Assembly (NCBI RefSeq): GCF_000981035.1
Contig: NZ_LAYJ01000103.1
Span: 41,511-105,510, forward strand
Direction: 5' to 3'
Source of the DNA: Christensenella hongkongensis
GTDB lineage: Bacteria; Bacillota; Clostridia; Christensenellales; Christensenellaceae
Length of the DNA stretch: 64,000 bases
Part shown: piece by piece, positions 54,286-63,587 of the stretch
Layout of the letters: each line of letters begins with the position of its first letter
Position numbering within the stretch: the first letter of the stretch is position 1
Made by a program: the position numbers and the translations under genes
Notes under the pieces: model-generated
What the model was told of the DNA's origin: nothing
Databases searched by the model: none
What the model saw: only the letters and a program-made list of their open reading frames with translations

Positions 54286-55785
54286 CTATTCTGCCTGCCG
54301 GAACCTGCCAAGTTGCGAATAAACGTTTTTCAGGTCGTGGTAGCTCTGGGAAAATACTTCCATCAGTTCCCCGTATACCTGCCGCTCCTTAGGATTTGGG
54401 GAAACAGCCCTGTCCACGTGGATGAATCCCTTCGCATCGTCGAAATCAGCGTAAATCCCAAGCCCGACCACTGCTGCCGTAGCAGCTCCAAGCGACGTCG
54501 CGTGCTTGTTGTTCTGCACCTTGCAAATCTGTGCATCCATTATGCTGCTCAAAATCTGCCGCCACGTATCGTTTTCGCTCCCACCGATCTGGTTTAGCTG
54601 CGTGATTGGTATAAAATCACGGAACGCGTCCAGAATAAGCCCGAGGTTCATACTGATGCCCTCGGTAACGGCACGCATCATGTCTCCCCTGTTATGATTC
54701 ATGGCAAGCCCGACAAACGATCCCCGCGCGCCCGGATCCCAGATCGGCGCGCGTTCGCCGGACAGGTATGGCAGAAAAACGAGCCCGTTCGCCCCTGCCT
54801 GTGATTTACCGATTTCCTGTTCCGCAAGGCTGAACGCATCCGCCTCACCGCGGTAAAGCATATCGATCATCCAGTTATACACGTTCCCGCACGAAGAGGT
54901 CGGGCCGCACGGCATATACATTCCCTTTTTGAGGTGCAGGAAGTTAATCACCCGCATCTTATCGTCCAAAAATGGTTTTTTGGTGGCAGCGCCCACCCAT
55001 GCGGACGTTCCCATACAAATATATGCGCTGTTTTCCTCCACAGCGCCCGCGCCCACAGCCGCGCACGATCCGTCGCCGCCGCCGCAGACCACGCGCGTTC
55101 CCTGCGCGAGCCCCATTTCACGCGCAATCCCGCCACAAACCTCGCCGACAATATCCGTCGATGCGACAACCTCCGGCAATAAATCCGGGCTGATCCCTGC
55201 CGCACGGCAGATTTCCTCCGACCACGCAAGCCGGTTGATGTCGTAAACGCCCATGCCGGACGCGTCCGAATAATCCGTCACATATCGTCCGGTGAGCCGG
55301 TAGATCACGTAATCCTTCGCTCCGACGATCCGGTATGTTTTGGCAAAAAGCTCCGGCTCATGCTCCTTCAGCCACATCGCTTTTTCAATCGTATAGACAG
55401 GGCTTGCCCTGTGTCCTGTAATGCGGTATACATTTTCCGCTCCCATCTCGCGCACGATGATTCCGGTCTGTTTTTCCGCACGCTGATCGCACCAGATGAT
55501 TCCGTCATGCAACAAATTCCCATCCCGGTCGAGACAGACGCACGCCTGCATCTGCCCGCTGAAGGTAACCGCCAAAATATCTTTGCTGTCTACGCGGCTG
55601 GCAATGCTTTTTGTCGTTTTGACCACCGCTTCCAGCCAGTCCTGCGGGGATTGCTCCGCACACCCCGTTCCAAAATAATTTGTATTATAGTGATAGGTCT
55701 CGTCCATCACAACCTTACCGTCGGTTCCTACCAGAGTCGCTTTGTTTCCCGACGTGCCAAGATCGTGTGCAATTACATATTCCAT
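54286..55785 (-). CDS. FGGY-family carbohydrate kinase (xylulokinase-like)
   Basis: A 499-residue ATP-dependent kinase of a ketopentose or related polyol product. N-terminal phosphate loop DLGTSGNKATLV, then FSGQMQACVCLDRDG, where most xylulokinases have SGQMHG. The second domain has CMGTSAWVG and FLPYLSGERAPIWDPGARG, the FGGY signature region. Two ATGs lie near the AGGAGG site; the one at 55785 has nine-base spacing, while the one two codons upstream has only three. It is the last catabolic gene of the polyol operon, so it probably phosphorylates the product of the dehydrogenases. Confidence 0.88.
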   Translation of the reverse strand: MEYVIAHDLGTSGNKATLVGTDGKVVMDETYHYNTNYFGTGCAEQSPQDWLEAVVKTTKSIASRVDSKDILAVTFSGQMQACVCLDRDGNLLHDGIIWCDQRAEKQTGIIVREMGAENVYRITGHRASPVYTIEKAMWLKEHEPELFAKTYRIVGAKDYVIYRLTGRYVTDYSDASGMGVYDINRLAWSEEICRAAGISPDLLPEVVASTDIVGEVCGGIAREMGLAQGTRVVCGGGDGSCAAVGAGAVEENSAYICMGTSAWVGAATKKPFLDDKMRVINFLHLKKGMYMPCGPTSSCGNVYNWMIDMLYRGEADAFSLAEQEIGKSQAGANGLVFLPYLSGERAPIWDPGARGSFVGLAMNHNRGDMMRAVTEGISMNLGLILDAFRDFIPITQLNQIGGSENDTWRQILSSIMDAQICKVQNNKHATSLGAATAAVVGLGIYADFDDAKGFIHVDRAVSPNPKERQVYGELMEVFSQSYHDLKNVYSQLGRFRQAE

Positions 55786-55859
55786 CCCCATTTACCTCCT
55801 GTTATTTCCTTCATTTTATACGCATTGGCAATAAAATTCAAATTTACTTTTCAGGAAAC

Positions 55860-55897
55860 GGGAAAGACGCGCCGCAAAAAAGCAGCGCGTCTTTCCC
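55860..55897 (-). repeat. Long perfect hairpin between dehydrogenase remnant and FGGY kinase
   Basis: GGGAAAGACGCGC (55860-55872) pairs perfectly with GCGCGTCTTTCCC (55885-55897). On the minus strand GTTTCCTG follows, so it lacks a terminator T tract. It may be a processing or stability element. Confidence 0.65.
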
Positions 55898-55938
55898 TGT
55901 CGTCCAAAGGGAACGGTTCATTTATTATTTTAGCCTGC

Positions 55939-56301
55939 TCAGCACATCTCCAGTCCTCCGCTTACATTGAGTGATTCGCCAATCGTATAACCCGAATCCT
56001 CCGAGCAAAGGAATACGAGCGCCCGCGCGATATCATCGCCCGTGCCATGCCGCTGGACAGGAATCGCCATGCGGTATTTTTCCCTCATTTCTTCAAAGGA
56101 TACTCCTTCGATCTCCGCTTCTTCCTTCAGGGACTGTACGTGCATTTCCGTATACATATTGCCCGGACAGATCGCATTTACAAAGACGCCATGCTTGATT
56201 GCCTCAAAGGCAAAGGAACGGGTAAAATTGAGTATCGCCGCCTTTGACGCGCAATAAACCGCAAAATATCCATATCCGCGTTTTGCATAGGTTCGGCTAC
56301 T
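55939..56301 (-). pseudogene. C-terminal half of a short-chain dehydrogenase, N-terminus deleted
   Basis: 121 codons, in frame with and immediately after the TAA of the intact dehydrogenase, read SSRTYAKRGYGYFAVYCASK and then AAILNFTRSF. The catalytic Ser and YxxxK of the family are present, followed by NAICPGNMYTEMH and a normal end (GYTIGESLNVSGGLEMC). The Rossmann nucleotide-binding half is missing. No start codon with a ribosome site is seen. It looks like the rest of a second, tandem dehydrogenase after a deletion joined it to the first gene's stop. Confidence 0.82.
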
Positions 56302-57075
56302 TTAAAATAATATTTTCCCTCCGGCTATACTGATTGCCACTCCCGTAATGTAGCTTGATTTATCGCTTGCCAGAAAGGACATCAGCTCGCCGATCTCATC
56401 CGGACGTGCCATTCGCTTTAACGGAACATTTTCCAAAAAGTCTTTTTTGCATTCCTCCGGCGTCATTCCAAGGAGAGGCCCTCTTTCCAAAAACACCTGC
56501 TGCATAATGGCAGTATCCGTATAGCCGGGGCATACCGCGTTTACGTTGATTCCATATTCTGCCAATTCCAACGCCATCACCTGTGTCATCATAACGATAC
56601 CCGCCTTCGAAATGCAATATACTCCGTTTCCTGCTTCGCCTACCTTTGCCGCCTGTGAGGCGGTATTGACAATTTTACCATACCCTTTTTCGATCATGAT
56701 TTTGCTGACAAGCTGGCTTAAAAAGAAAGTCCCCTTTAAATTGATATCCATGACTTTATCCCAGTCTCTTTCCACCAGTTCGTCCAATCTTCCCGCGTGG
56801 GAAATGCCCGCACAGTTCGCAAGAATATCGACTGTCCCAAATTTTTCCACCGTCCTTTGGACGGACGCTTCACAATTTTCCTTTTTTGAAACATCTGTTA
56901 TGCAGTAAATTGCGTTTCCGCCTCCCGCATTGATTTGTTCAGCCGTCTCTTTAAGTCCTTTTTCATTCAGATCAAAAAGTGCAATTTTTGCACCGTATGA
57001 GGCCATATTGAACGCAACCGCCCGGCCGATTCCCCGTGCCCCTCCCGTTACAATAGCAATTTTATCTTTTAACAT
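56302..57075 (-). CDS. Short-chain dehydrogenase/reductase (polyol-type)
   Basis: A complete 257-residue classical SDR. The cofactor motif TGGARGIGRA is near 10-19 and LANCAGISHAG follows. The active site has Ser in NTASQAAK and YCISK (YxxxK). PGYTDTAIM and a standard C-terminus GGKILF end it. Asp at the end of the second strand (LFDLNE) favours NAD. By position between a sugar importer and an FGGY kinase it probably oxidises a polyol to a ketose. Confidence 0.88.
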   Translation of the reverse strand: MLKDKIAIVTGGARGIGRAVAFNMASYGAKIALFDLNEKGLKETAEQINAGGGNAIYCITDVSKKENCEASVQRTVEKFGTVDILANCAGISHAGRLDELVERDWDKVMDINLKGTFFLSQLVSKIMIEKGYGKIVNTASQAAKVGEAGNGVYCISKAGIVMMTQVMALELAEYGINVNAVCPGYTDTAIMQQVFLERGPLLGMTPEECKKDFLENVPLKRMARPDEIGELMSFLASDKSSYITGVAISIAGGKILF

Positions 57076-57156
57076 GATGCTCTCCTTTTCCTACGCCTGG
57101 AAAGCGGAGAAGATTAGATTCGCCATACCTTCTCCGCTTTTACAGGAATCAGGTTA

Positions 57157-58179
57157 TCAGCCCTGGTAAAATGCGTCAAGGTTCTCTGCTGTGACGATGT
57201 CAACGCCTGTATCCACATAAGGCGGCAACGGACTGAGGCCGTTTTCTCTCCATCCGTCTACAGGATTAACCAGGTTATTCTTGGTCGCGAAGAGGAACTG
57301 CATAGACCAAAAGCCCATATTATATGCGCCCTGTTTCACTGTCGCATAAATAGAACCGTCTTTGATCGCCTGGTAAACAGTTTCATCATGGTCAAATGCG
57401 ATTACTTTAACAGAATCTGACAGTCCCGCCTCACGCACTGCCGTTGCCGCGCCAAGGCCGCCGGGAGAATTGACCGCAAAAACACCTTTGATGTTCGGAT
57501 TTCCCTGCAACATCGCGGAAACCGCACGCGATGCGTCCGCCTGTTCGCCATCGTAATTCCCTTCTGCAACGACCGTCATATTGGGATAATTTGCCTCGAT
57601 TGCATCCTTGATCCCCTGTGCGCGTGCTTCGTGCGTGGGCGTTCCCGCCGTATAAATAACACCGACTTCTCCTGTACCGCCAAGCGCTTCCGCCATTTGG
57701 TCTGCCGCCTTAGATCCGGCGTTTGCATTTCCGGTCTGCAGAATGGAATACCTGTCGCTTTCCGGCGAATCCGAATCGAAAACCACAACCTCAACGCCCT
57801 GTTCAATCGCTTTATTGATCGGTTCTCTGAGCGCTTCGTCATTCACGCAGGTAATCGCGATTCCGGCAGGATTTTTAGCCAAGACCTGCTCCAGTACGGT
57901 AATCTGCTGATTGATGTCAAATTCCTGTGCACCGGTGTAGACCGTTTTCGCGCCGTAAATTTTTGCGGCATCTTCAAATCCGCGGTAACAATCCTTCCAG
58001 AATTCAAGGCCGTTCATAAAAGTGATCATATAGTATTCATCATTTGCATCTCCAATGGATACCGTTCCCGTGGCCTCTCCGCCTTCCGATGTCCCGGACT
58101 GCTGGCCACACGCCATAAAGCATACCACAGCAAAAACCACTACCATTCCCACCAACAGGACTCTTTTCAAATTTTTCAT
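57157..58179 (-). CDS. Sugar ABC transporter substrate-binding lipoprotein (RbsB-like)
   Basis: A 340-residue periplasmic-binding-protein type 1 receptor. The signal peptide ends in the lipobox FMACGQ, and a short Gly/Glu/Ser linker follows. The two-lobed domain has YYMITFMNGLEFWKD, GAQEFDINQQ, ITCVNDEALREPINKA, VVVFDSDSPES and FDHDETVYQAIKDG, all typical of ribose/galactose/polyol receptors. ATG 58179 follows GGAGGGGAAA. The ligand is a monosaccharide or polyol, unresolved. Confidence 0.92.
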   Translation of the reverse strand: MKNLKRVLLVGMVVVFAVVCFMACGQQSGTSEGGEATGTVSIGDANDEYYMITFMNGLEFWKDCYRGFEDAAKIYGAKTVYTGAQEFDINQQITVLEQVLAKNPAGIAITCVNDEALREPINKAIEQGVEVVVFDSDSPESDRYSILQTGNANAGSKAADQMAEALGGTGEVGVIYTAGTPTHEARAQGIKDAIEANYPNMTVVAEGNYDGEQADASRAVSAMLQGNPNIKGVFAVNSPGGLGAATAVREAGLSDSVKVIAFDHDETVYQAIKDGSIYATVKQGAYNMGFWSMQFLFATKNNLVNPVDGWRENGLSPLPPYVDTGVDIVTAENLDAFYQG

Positions 58180-58248
58180 TTTCCCCTCCATTTATTATTG
58201 TGATACTCACATTATCGTTTCGGTGGCCTTTCAGGCCCCAAATCTTTT

Positions 58249-59235
58249 TTATCTTGCTTTTCTCGCATGACTAAACGTATCAATCGTAACAGCGATCAGC
58301 AGAATCGCTCCGCTCACAAGATCCTGCCCATAAACCGATACATTCAACAGAATAAGGCCGTTATTTACTACATTGAGCAAAATGATACCAAGCACTGCGC
58401 CGAGGATTGAGCCTTCGCCTCCGGAGAGGCTTGCCCCGCCGATCACTGCTGCGGAAATCGCATTCATTTCCACGCCTTCGCCGGTAGTCGGCGTACAGGC
58501 CCCAAACCGCGAGAGACTGACGATTCCTGCGAGCGCCGACAAAAGCCCTACCAGCGTATACATCACAAATTTCATTTTCATTACGTTGACGCCGGATAGC
58601 CGCGCTGCCTTTTCATTGCTTCCGACGTAAAACACATTACGAAATAGCTCCGTCTTTTTCATCAGGAAATAGAATAAGACTGCCAGCGCTGCAAAAATAA
58701 TGATAATAAACGGTATATTCCCGATCGTCCCCTGTCCCAGGAAAAGAAAGCTTTCATCCGCGCTGGGAATTGATAACGCAGATCCAGAGGTCGCGAGCAT
58801 GGTGATTCCCTTGGCAATACTCATCATAGCGAGCGTCATAATAAACGGAGTCAATTTTACTTTGCCAATCATGAAACCGTTTGCGAATCCACATCCGGCA
58901 CCAGCGATGATTCCTACGAGCGCCGCAAGCCAGATATTGGCTCCCGCCGCCGCCATTGTCGCTGCAATCATCGACGCCAGTCCCATAACTGATCCTACGG
59001 AAAGGTCAATCCCTCCCATTGCCAGGATCAGTGTCATCCCGATCACGACGATTCCTTCCGCCGATAGCCCTACCAGTGTTGTCAATATGTTTTTTTCCGT
59101 TAAAAAGTGTGGCGAAGCGATCGACATGATAATAAAGAAACCGATCGTTATCAGAAGGACTGGTACCTCCTTCGCGCCCAAAAACCGTTTGAAAGTCGAC
59201 TGCTTCAAGTTTTCACTGCTTAAGTTATTTTCCAT
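58249..59235 (-). CDS. Sugar ABC transporter permease (RbsC-like)
   Basis: A 328-residue permease of the ribose/xylose (CUT2) class with about ten helices. Key segments are IGMTLILAMGGIDLSVGSVMGL, VGSNEKAARLSGVNV and AVIGGASLSGGEGSILGAVLG, the CUT2 signature regions. A single permease gene implies a homodimer. It starts 15 bp after the ATPase gene. Confidence 0.94.
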   Translation of the reverse strand: MENNLSSENLKQSTFKRFLGAKEVPVLLITIGFFIIMSIASPHFLTEKNILTTLVGLSAEGIVVIGMTLILAMGGIDLSVGSVMGLASMIAATMAAAGANIWLAALVGIIAGAGCGFANGFMIGKVKLTPFIMTLAMMSIAKGITMLATSGSALSIPSADESFLFLGQGTIGNIPFIIIIFAALAVLFYFLMKKTELFRNVFYVGSNEKAARLSGVNVMKMKFVMYTLVGLLSALAGIVSLSRFGACTPTTGEGVEMNAISAAVIGGASLSGGEGSILGAVLGIILLNVVNNGLILLNVSVYGQDLVSGAILLIAVTIDTFSHARKAR

Positions 59236-59250
59236 GTTATTGTTCCCCCA

Positions 59251-60741
59251 TTAATGTGATGCGGCCCGCATAATCGCCTCTTCATTGATTTCATTTTCAG
59301 AAACAACGCCCGATACCACGCCTTCACGCATAATAATTACCCTGTCGCACAATCCAATCACTTCCGGTAAATCCGAGGATATTACAATCACGCCCTTGCC
59401 GCTGTCGCATAGTTCCCTTAATATCTTGTAGATTTCAAGTCGGACTCCTACGTCGATCCCCCTGGTCGGTTCGTCGATAATAAGAATCTCAGGTTCTACC
59501 GCAAGCCATTTGGCAAACAATACCTTTTGCTGGTTGCCACCGCTCAGGCTGGAACATAACTGCTTGAGTGACGAAACCTTGATTTTTATTTTCTTTACAT
59601 AGTCCTCCGCCAGCTTTGTTTCCTTCCGGTCATCCAGCAATTTTCCTTTTTTTACTTTCCTCAAAGCCGCGGCTGAAATGTTTTGTTTGATGTTGTAATC
59701 AATGAAAAGTCCGTCGCCTTTTCTGTCTTCCGTGATATAAGCAAGCCCCTTACTGATTGCATCTTTATAATCGCGAATATTGACCTTTTTCCCTTTTATT
59801 TCAACAACCCCTGATTCCTTCGGATCAATTCCGCAAATTGCCCGCGCCACCTCGCTTCTCCCCGCTCCGATGAGTCCTGAAAATCCTAATATCTCACCCC
59901 TGCGCAGGGAAAAACTGATGTCCTCAAATTTTCCCTGCCGCGAAAAACCCGATACCTTTAGCAGTTCTTCCTCCGCAATATGTTTCGACTTTGCAGGATA
60001 GATGCTTTCCAAAGTGCGCCCCACCATCATCGAAACCATTTTATCCGTATTAATATCACATACATTCTGAGTGTCCACATATTCTCCGTCGCGATAAACA
60101 GAAACCCTGTCGCAGATTTCAATCACTTCAGATAATCTGTGGCTGATATACAGAACGCTGATTCCCTGCTCTCTGAGATGATTCACCACTTTAAAGAGAT
60201 CCCTTGTCTCTACTTCTGTCAGCGAAGAGGTCGGTTCATCCAAAATAATCAATTTACAGTCAAGCGAAAGCGATCTTACTATTTCCACAATCTGCTGTTC
60301 AGCTATGGATAAATCCATTACCTTTGCTTTTGGCGATATCTGTGCGGAAAAATTCTTGAACAACTCTTCACATTCCCTGTGCATTTTTTTGTAATCGACC
60401 ATTCCCGCTTTTGTTTTGGGCAGCCTGCCCATATAGATATTCTCCGCTACCGATATTTGGGGACACAGGCTTATTTCCTGATGTACGATTCCAATCCCAA
60501 GCTTCTGTGCGTCCAGCGGACTAAAAAAATGCACTTCTTTTCCTTCAAATTCTATCGTCCCCGCAGTTTGTGGGAATACACCCGCAATAATATTCATCAG
60601 TGTTGATTTTCCTGCGCCATTTTCACCAATTACTGCATGCACCTCGCCTTTTGCTACCTGAAGATTGACTTCTTTGAGCGCCCGTGTTCCCGGGAAGTCC
60701 TTGATGATTCCTCTGAGTTGAAGCAACATTTCTTTTCCCAT
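59251..60741 (-). CDS. Sugar ABC transporter ATPase (RbsA-like, double domain)
   Basis: A 496-residue fused ATPase of the CUT2 importers. The first half has GENGAGKST and the Q loop GIVHQEISLCPQ; its signature is degenerate (LSIAEQQIVEI), as is common here. The second half has the GLIGAGRSE Walker variant, then LSGGNQQKVLFAKWL and ILIIDEPTRGIDVG. The start at ATG 60741 uses AAAGGTGG; a TTG six codons upstream is less likely. It is the third gene of the operon. Confidence 0.93.
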   Translation of the reverse strand: MGKEMLLQLRGIIKDFPGTRALKEVNLQVAKGEVHAVIGENGAGKSTLMNIIAGVFPQTAGTIEFEGKEVHFFSPLDAQKLGIGIVHQEISLCPQISVAENIYMGRLPKTKAGMVDYKKMHRECEELFKNFSAQISPKAKVMDLSIAEQQIVEIVRSLSLDCKLIILDEPTSSLTEVETRDLFKVVNHLREQGISVLYISHRLSEVIEICDRVSVYRDGEYVDTQNVCDINTDKMVSMMVGRTLESIYPAKSKHIAEEELLKVSGFSRQGKFEDISFSLRRGEILGFSGLIGAGRSEVARAICGIDPKESGVVEIKGKKVNIRDYKDAISKGLAYITEDRKGDGLFIDYNIKQNISAAALRKVKKGKLLDDRKETKLAEDYVKKIKIKVSSLKQLCSSLSGGNQQKVLFAKWLAVEPEILIIDEPTRGIDVGVRLEIYKILRELCDSGKGVIVISSDLPEVIGLCDRVIIMREGVVSGVVSENEINEEAIMRAASH

Positions 60742-60783
60742 TCCAACGCCACCTTTCAATTCGTATTGTTTTCAGCCATCTCC

Positions 60784-61857
60784 TCATTCAAAGGAAATCT
60801 GGATCTTAACCTCCTGTCCGGATTTGTCCGCCGACAGGATATCAAACGCTTCCTTCGTCTGCTCCACAGGCATTACGCGCGTTACCACCTTCTCTACCGG
60901 AATCCTCCCCGATGCGATCAGCGCTACGCTCGCTTCAAAATCATATGTATTGAAGCACCACAGCCCGCACATATTGTAATCCCTGTATGCCCAGTCGAAC
61001 GCCGGCAGTGTCACTTCGCCCACCGGCAGCCCGCTCTGTACGTACATACCACGCTTTCTCAGCGATCCGAACGCATCGCGCATTGCCGCTTCCGCGCCTG
61101 TACACTCGATTGCGATGTCCACTCCGTAGCCGTCCGTCCTTTTACGGATCTCCTCCGCCACGTCCACCTTTGTCGGATCAAATACCTCGCTGGCTCCCCA
61201 CTGCTCGCAGCGCTGTCTGCGCCCCGGCTGGATTTCCGTCATGTAGATAAACGATGCTCCCGCAGCCTTGGCTCCAAGAAGCGTCAGGCTCGCCGTCGGG
61301 CCGCCGCCTGTGATCAACAGCTGGTTGCCGATCTGCAGGTTGCCCCTCCTGATTCCGTACAATGCCACCGATAATGGTTCTACGCACGCCCCCTGCTCGT
61401 ACGTCACATTGTCCGGTATCTTCACCAGATTATATTCCTTTACCGTGCAGTATTCTCCAAATCCGCCATAAGGCCACTGCAATCCGATTGCACCAAACTG
61501 CTCGCACATATGCTCAAGCCCCATCCGGCAATACTTGCATTTTCCGCAGTGCAGCAGCGGCATCACGCATACGCGCTCGCCTTCCTGCCACCTGCTTTTA
61601 TCTACTTCTGATCCCATCTCCGCGATCACGCCTGAGAACTCATGTCCCATCACAAGAGGGCCCATGTGCCCTGTCAGTGGATGCGGCTTATCCACCCACA
61701 GCGTCTGCGCGCCGTGCACATACTCGTGCAGGTCTGTACCACAGATGCCGCACCTTTTCACCTGAATCAATACCTCGTCTGCCGCCGGCTTTGGAACCTC
61801 CAGTTCTTCAATCCGGATATCCTGTTTTCCATGCCATCTTGCTGCTTTCATTTTCAT
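60784..61857 (-). CDS. Zinc-dependent alcohol/polyol dehydrogenase (MDR family)
   Basis: A 357-residue medium-chain dehydrogenase similar to sorbitol and butanediol dehydrogenases. The catalytic zinc ligands appear in RCGICGTDLHEY and GHEFSGVI. The structural zinc has four Cys in HCGKCKYCRMGLEHMC. The cofactor motif is GGGPTASLTLLGAKAAG, altered from the usual GxGxxG. ATG 61857 is near AAAGGA and GGGGGG. It lies 28 bp after the M24 gene. It probably oxidises the imported polyol. Confidence 0.9.
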   Translation of the reverse strand: MKMKAARWHGKQDIRIEELEVPKPAADEVLIQVKRCGICGTDLHEYVHGAQTLWVDKPHPLTGHMGPLVMGHEFSGVIAEMGSEVDKSRWQEGERVCVMPLLHCGKCKYCRMGLEHMCEQFGAIGLQWPYGGFGEYCTVKEYNLVKIPDNVTYEQGACVEPLSVALYGIRRGNLQIGNQLLITGGGPTASLTLLGAKAAGASFIYMTEIQPGRRQRCEQWGASEVFDPTKVDVAEEIRKRTDGYGVDIAIECTGAEAAMRDAFGSLRKRGMYVQSGLPVGEVTLPAFDWAYRDYNMCGLWCFNTYDFEASVALIASGRIPVEKVVTRVMPVEQTKEAFDILSADKSGQEVKIQISFE

Positions 61858-61885
61858 TTGTCCTTTCCCCCCTTCATTTTTCTTC

Positions 61886-63115
61886 CTACAGAATCGGGCA
61901 GGCAATCAGCTCATGCCGCGGGAACTTGCTGAATACCAGCGGCCCGTCCTTTGTGATGACAAGCTCGTCCTCGATGCGTGCTCCGATATGTCCTTCCCCG
62001 TCGTATGTCTCGATTGCGATCACCATTCCTTCCTTCAGCTCTACAGGATGGTCAATCGAGAAGCTCCTTTCGATCATAGGCCTCTCCCATAACCCCACGC
62101 CAAGGCCGTGTGCGAATGCCAGTCCGAATGATTCTCCCTGGTTTTTGAATCCCCAATGGTCGCACTTCGGCCATGCGTTCACCACGTCCGCCGTCGTGTT
62201 TCCCACCTTACACTGCTCGATCCCCGCCAGTATCATTTCGTATGCGCTTTTGTATACGTCCTTCGCTTTTTGCGTCGGCTCCCCACAGCACAGGGTGCGG
62301 TAGTAGCACGTATGGTATCCGTTCATCAGCGTCACAATATCTGCAAATACCAGGTCTCCCGGCTGGATCAGCCTGTCTGAAGACAAATGCGGATGCGGGT
62401 GCGTCCTCGTTCCGCTCGTCATCTGAATGTTAATCGCCCATTGCCCGCCAAGGCGATGCAGCTCGTTTGCCGCAATTCCCTGCAGCTCGTTCTCGCGCAC
62501 TCCCGGATGCAGCGCACGCGCCATCTGGTAGAAGGCCGCGTCTACTGTCGCCGCAGCATTCATCATCACAAGTATTTCATCGTCCGTCTTGATTTCACGC
62601 GCCTGCAGCATCACCTCCTGCCCGTTGCCAAGCGTATATCCCCGTGCCTGCAGCTCTGTCAGCAGCTCTCCGTCTATGATATCCACGCCGATCGGATCCT
62701 TTGGATCGATCCCATTTTGCTCCATCACCATCTTAAGGTCCGCCTCAAAGTTATCAAGATGTGTTTTCCATGCTGCCGGCAGCGCCCCGAACATGGTTGT
62801 ATGCGCCGGATACGCACGATCTGCGATCCACGGGCAATTCAGCTTTTCCGCTGCCGCTTCGGAACCGAATCCAAAGATATATGGCTCGCCGTCGCGGGGC
62901 ACGATTGCATAGCGTCCCATGTTATCTACCTCAGGCGACGCAACCGCCGTCGATGTGGCGTACCGCTTGTTCTCTGTTGCGAACAGCAACAGGCAGCTGA
63001 AATCCGTCTTTGCCATTGCATCCTTAATCCTCTGTACCCGCTGCTTTCTCATCCGGTTAAAGTCGATTCGTTCTTCATAATCAACCTGCATCGTTCCTTT
63101 TGTTCCGTACAACAT
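61886..63115 (-). CDS. M24 (creatinase/aminopeptidase-fold) protein with altered metal site
   Basis: A 409-residue protein. The N-terminal creatinase-like domain (1-170) precedes the pita-bread domain. Aligned to proline aminopeptidases, metal ligands Asp259, His336, Glu369 and Glu382 are kept, but the second Asp is Cys270 (in NGYHTCYYRT, where GDITR is expected). Ordinary dinuclear peptidase activity is therefore doubtful; M24-fold enzymes also include creatinases and DMSP lyases. AAGGAG precedes the ATG. It is the first gene of a polyol operon, an odd place for a peptidase. Confidence 0.85.
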   Translation of the reverse strand: MLYGTKGTMQVDYEERIDFNRMRKQRVQRIKDAMAKTDFSCLLLFATENKRYATSTAVASPEVDNMGRYAIVPRDGEPYIFGFGSEAAAEKLNCPWIADRAYPAHTTMFGALPAAWKTHLDNFEADLKMVMEQNGIDPKDPIGVDIIDGELLTELQARGYTLGNGQEVMLQAREIKTDDEILVMMNAAATVDAAFYQMARALHPGVRENELQGIAANELHRLGGQWAINIQMTSGTRTHPHPHLSSDRLIQPGDLVFADIVTLMNGYHTCYYRTLCCGEPTQKAKDVYKSAYEMILAGIEQCKVGNTTADVVNAWPKCDHWGFKNQGESFGLAFAHGLGVGLWERPMIERSFSIDHPVELKEGMVIAIETYDGEGHIGARIEDELVITKDGPLVFSKFPRHELIACPIL

Positions 63116-63587
63116 CTCTTGTCTCTCCTTTGTATTTTATTGTTATAAAACATTCCTTTTGATCCGGCACCCAGCAAACACCCGATACAGCAATATTTTT
63201 TCATTCACAAAAAAGCGCAAAAGCAGTTAGCTTATGGATGAATCAGTTGCGAATGAAAATGTCCATATAAACGATCATCATTTCTGGTTATTTGCTATTT
63301 TGTTATTAGAATAATTTTGTTTTGGATTAAGACTGGTGTCCCATTTCAACACACGATTGAATACTACAGGTATACAATTTTATTTTGTCATAATTTTCTC
63401 TGTTATACTAAATTTCTATGATGTTTCTGCTCTTAAGTAAAAAATGTATTGCTAAGATGTTTTTGTGTTTTGGTATACCAAAAGTATACTTCATGATTTT
63501 GTGTTTGTCAATTACTAATTCTATTTTTTTCGGAAAAGGTTTCAGGGAAAATCACATTTCCAAAATCCGAACGCCTCTAAGTCCGAA
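63116..63587 (-). promoter_or_regulatory. Promoter and palindromic operators of the polyol operon
   Basis: This 472-bp AT-rich region has no convincing gene. On the minus strand TTGACA (63506-63511) and TATACT (63483-63488) are 17 bp apart. A perfect 16-bp palindrome TTTTGGTATACCAAAA (63468-63483) begins at the -10 box and covers the start site, and a second GTATAC sits inside the -10. A third GTATAC lies at 63370-63375. The implied leader is about 360 nt. The regulator is not in the window. Confidence 0.7.
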
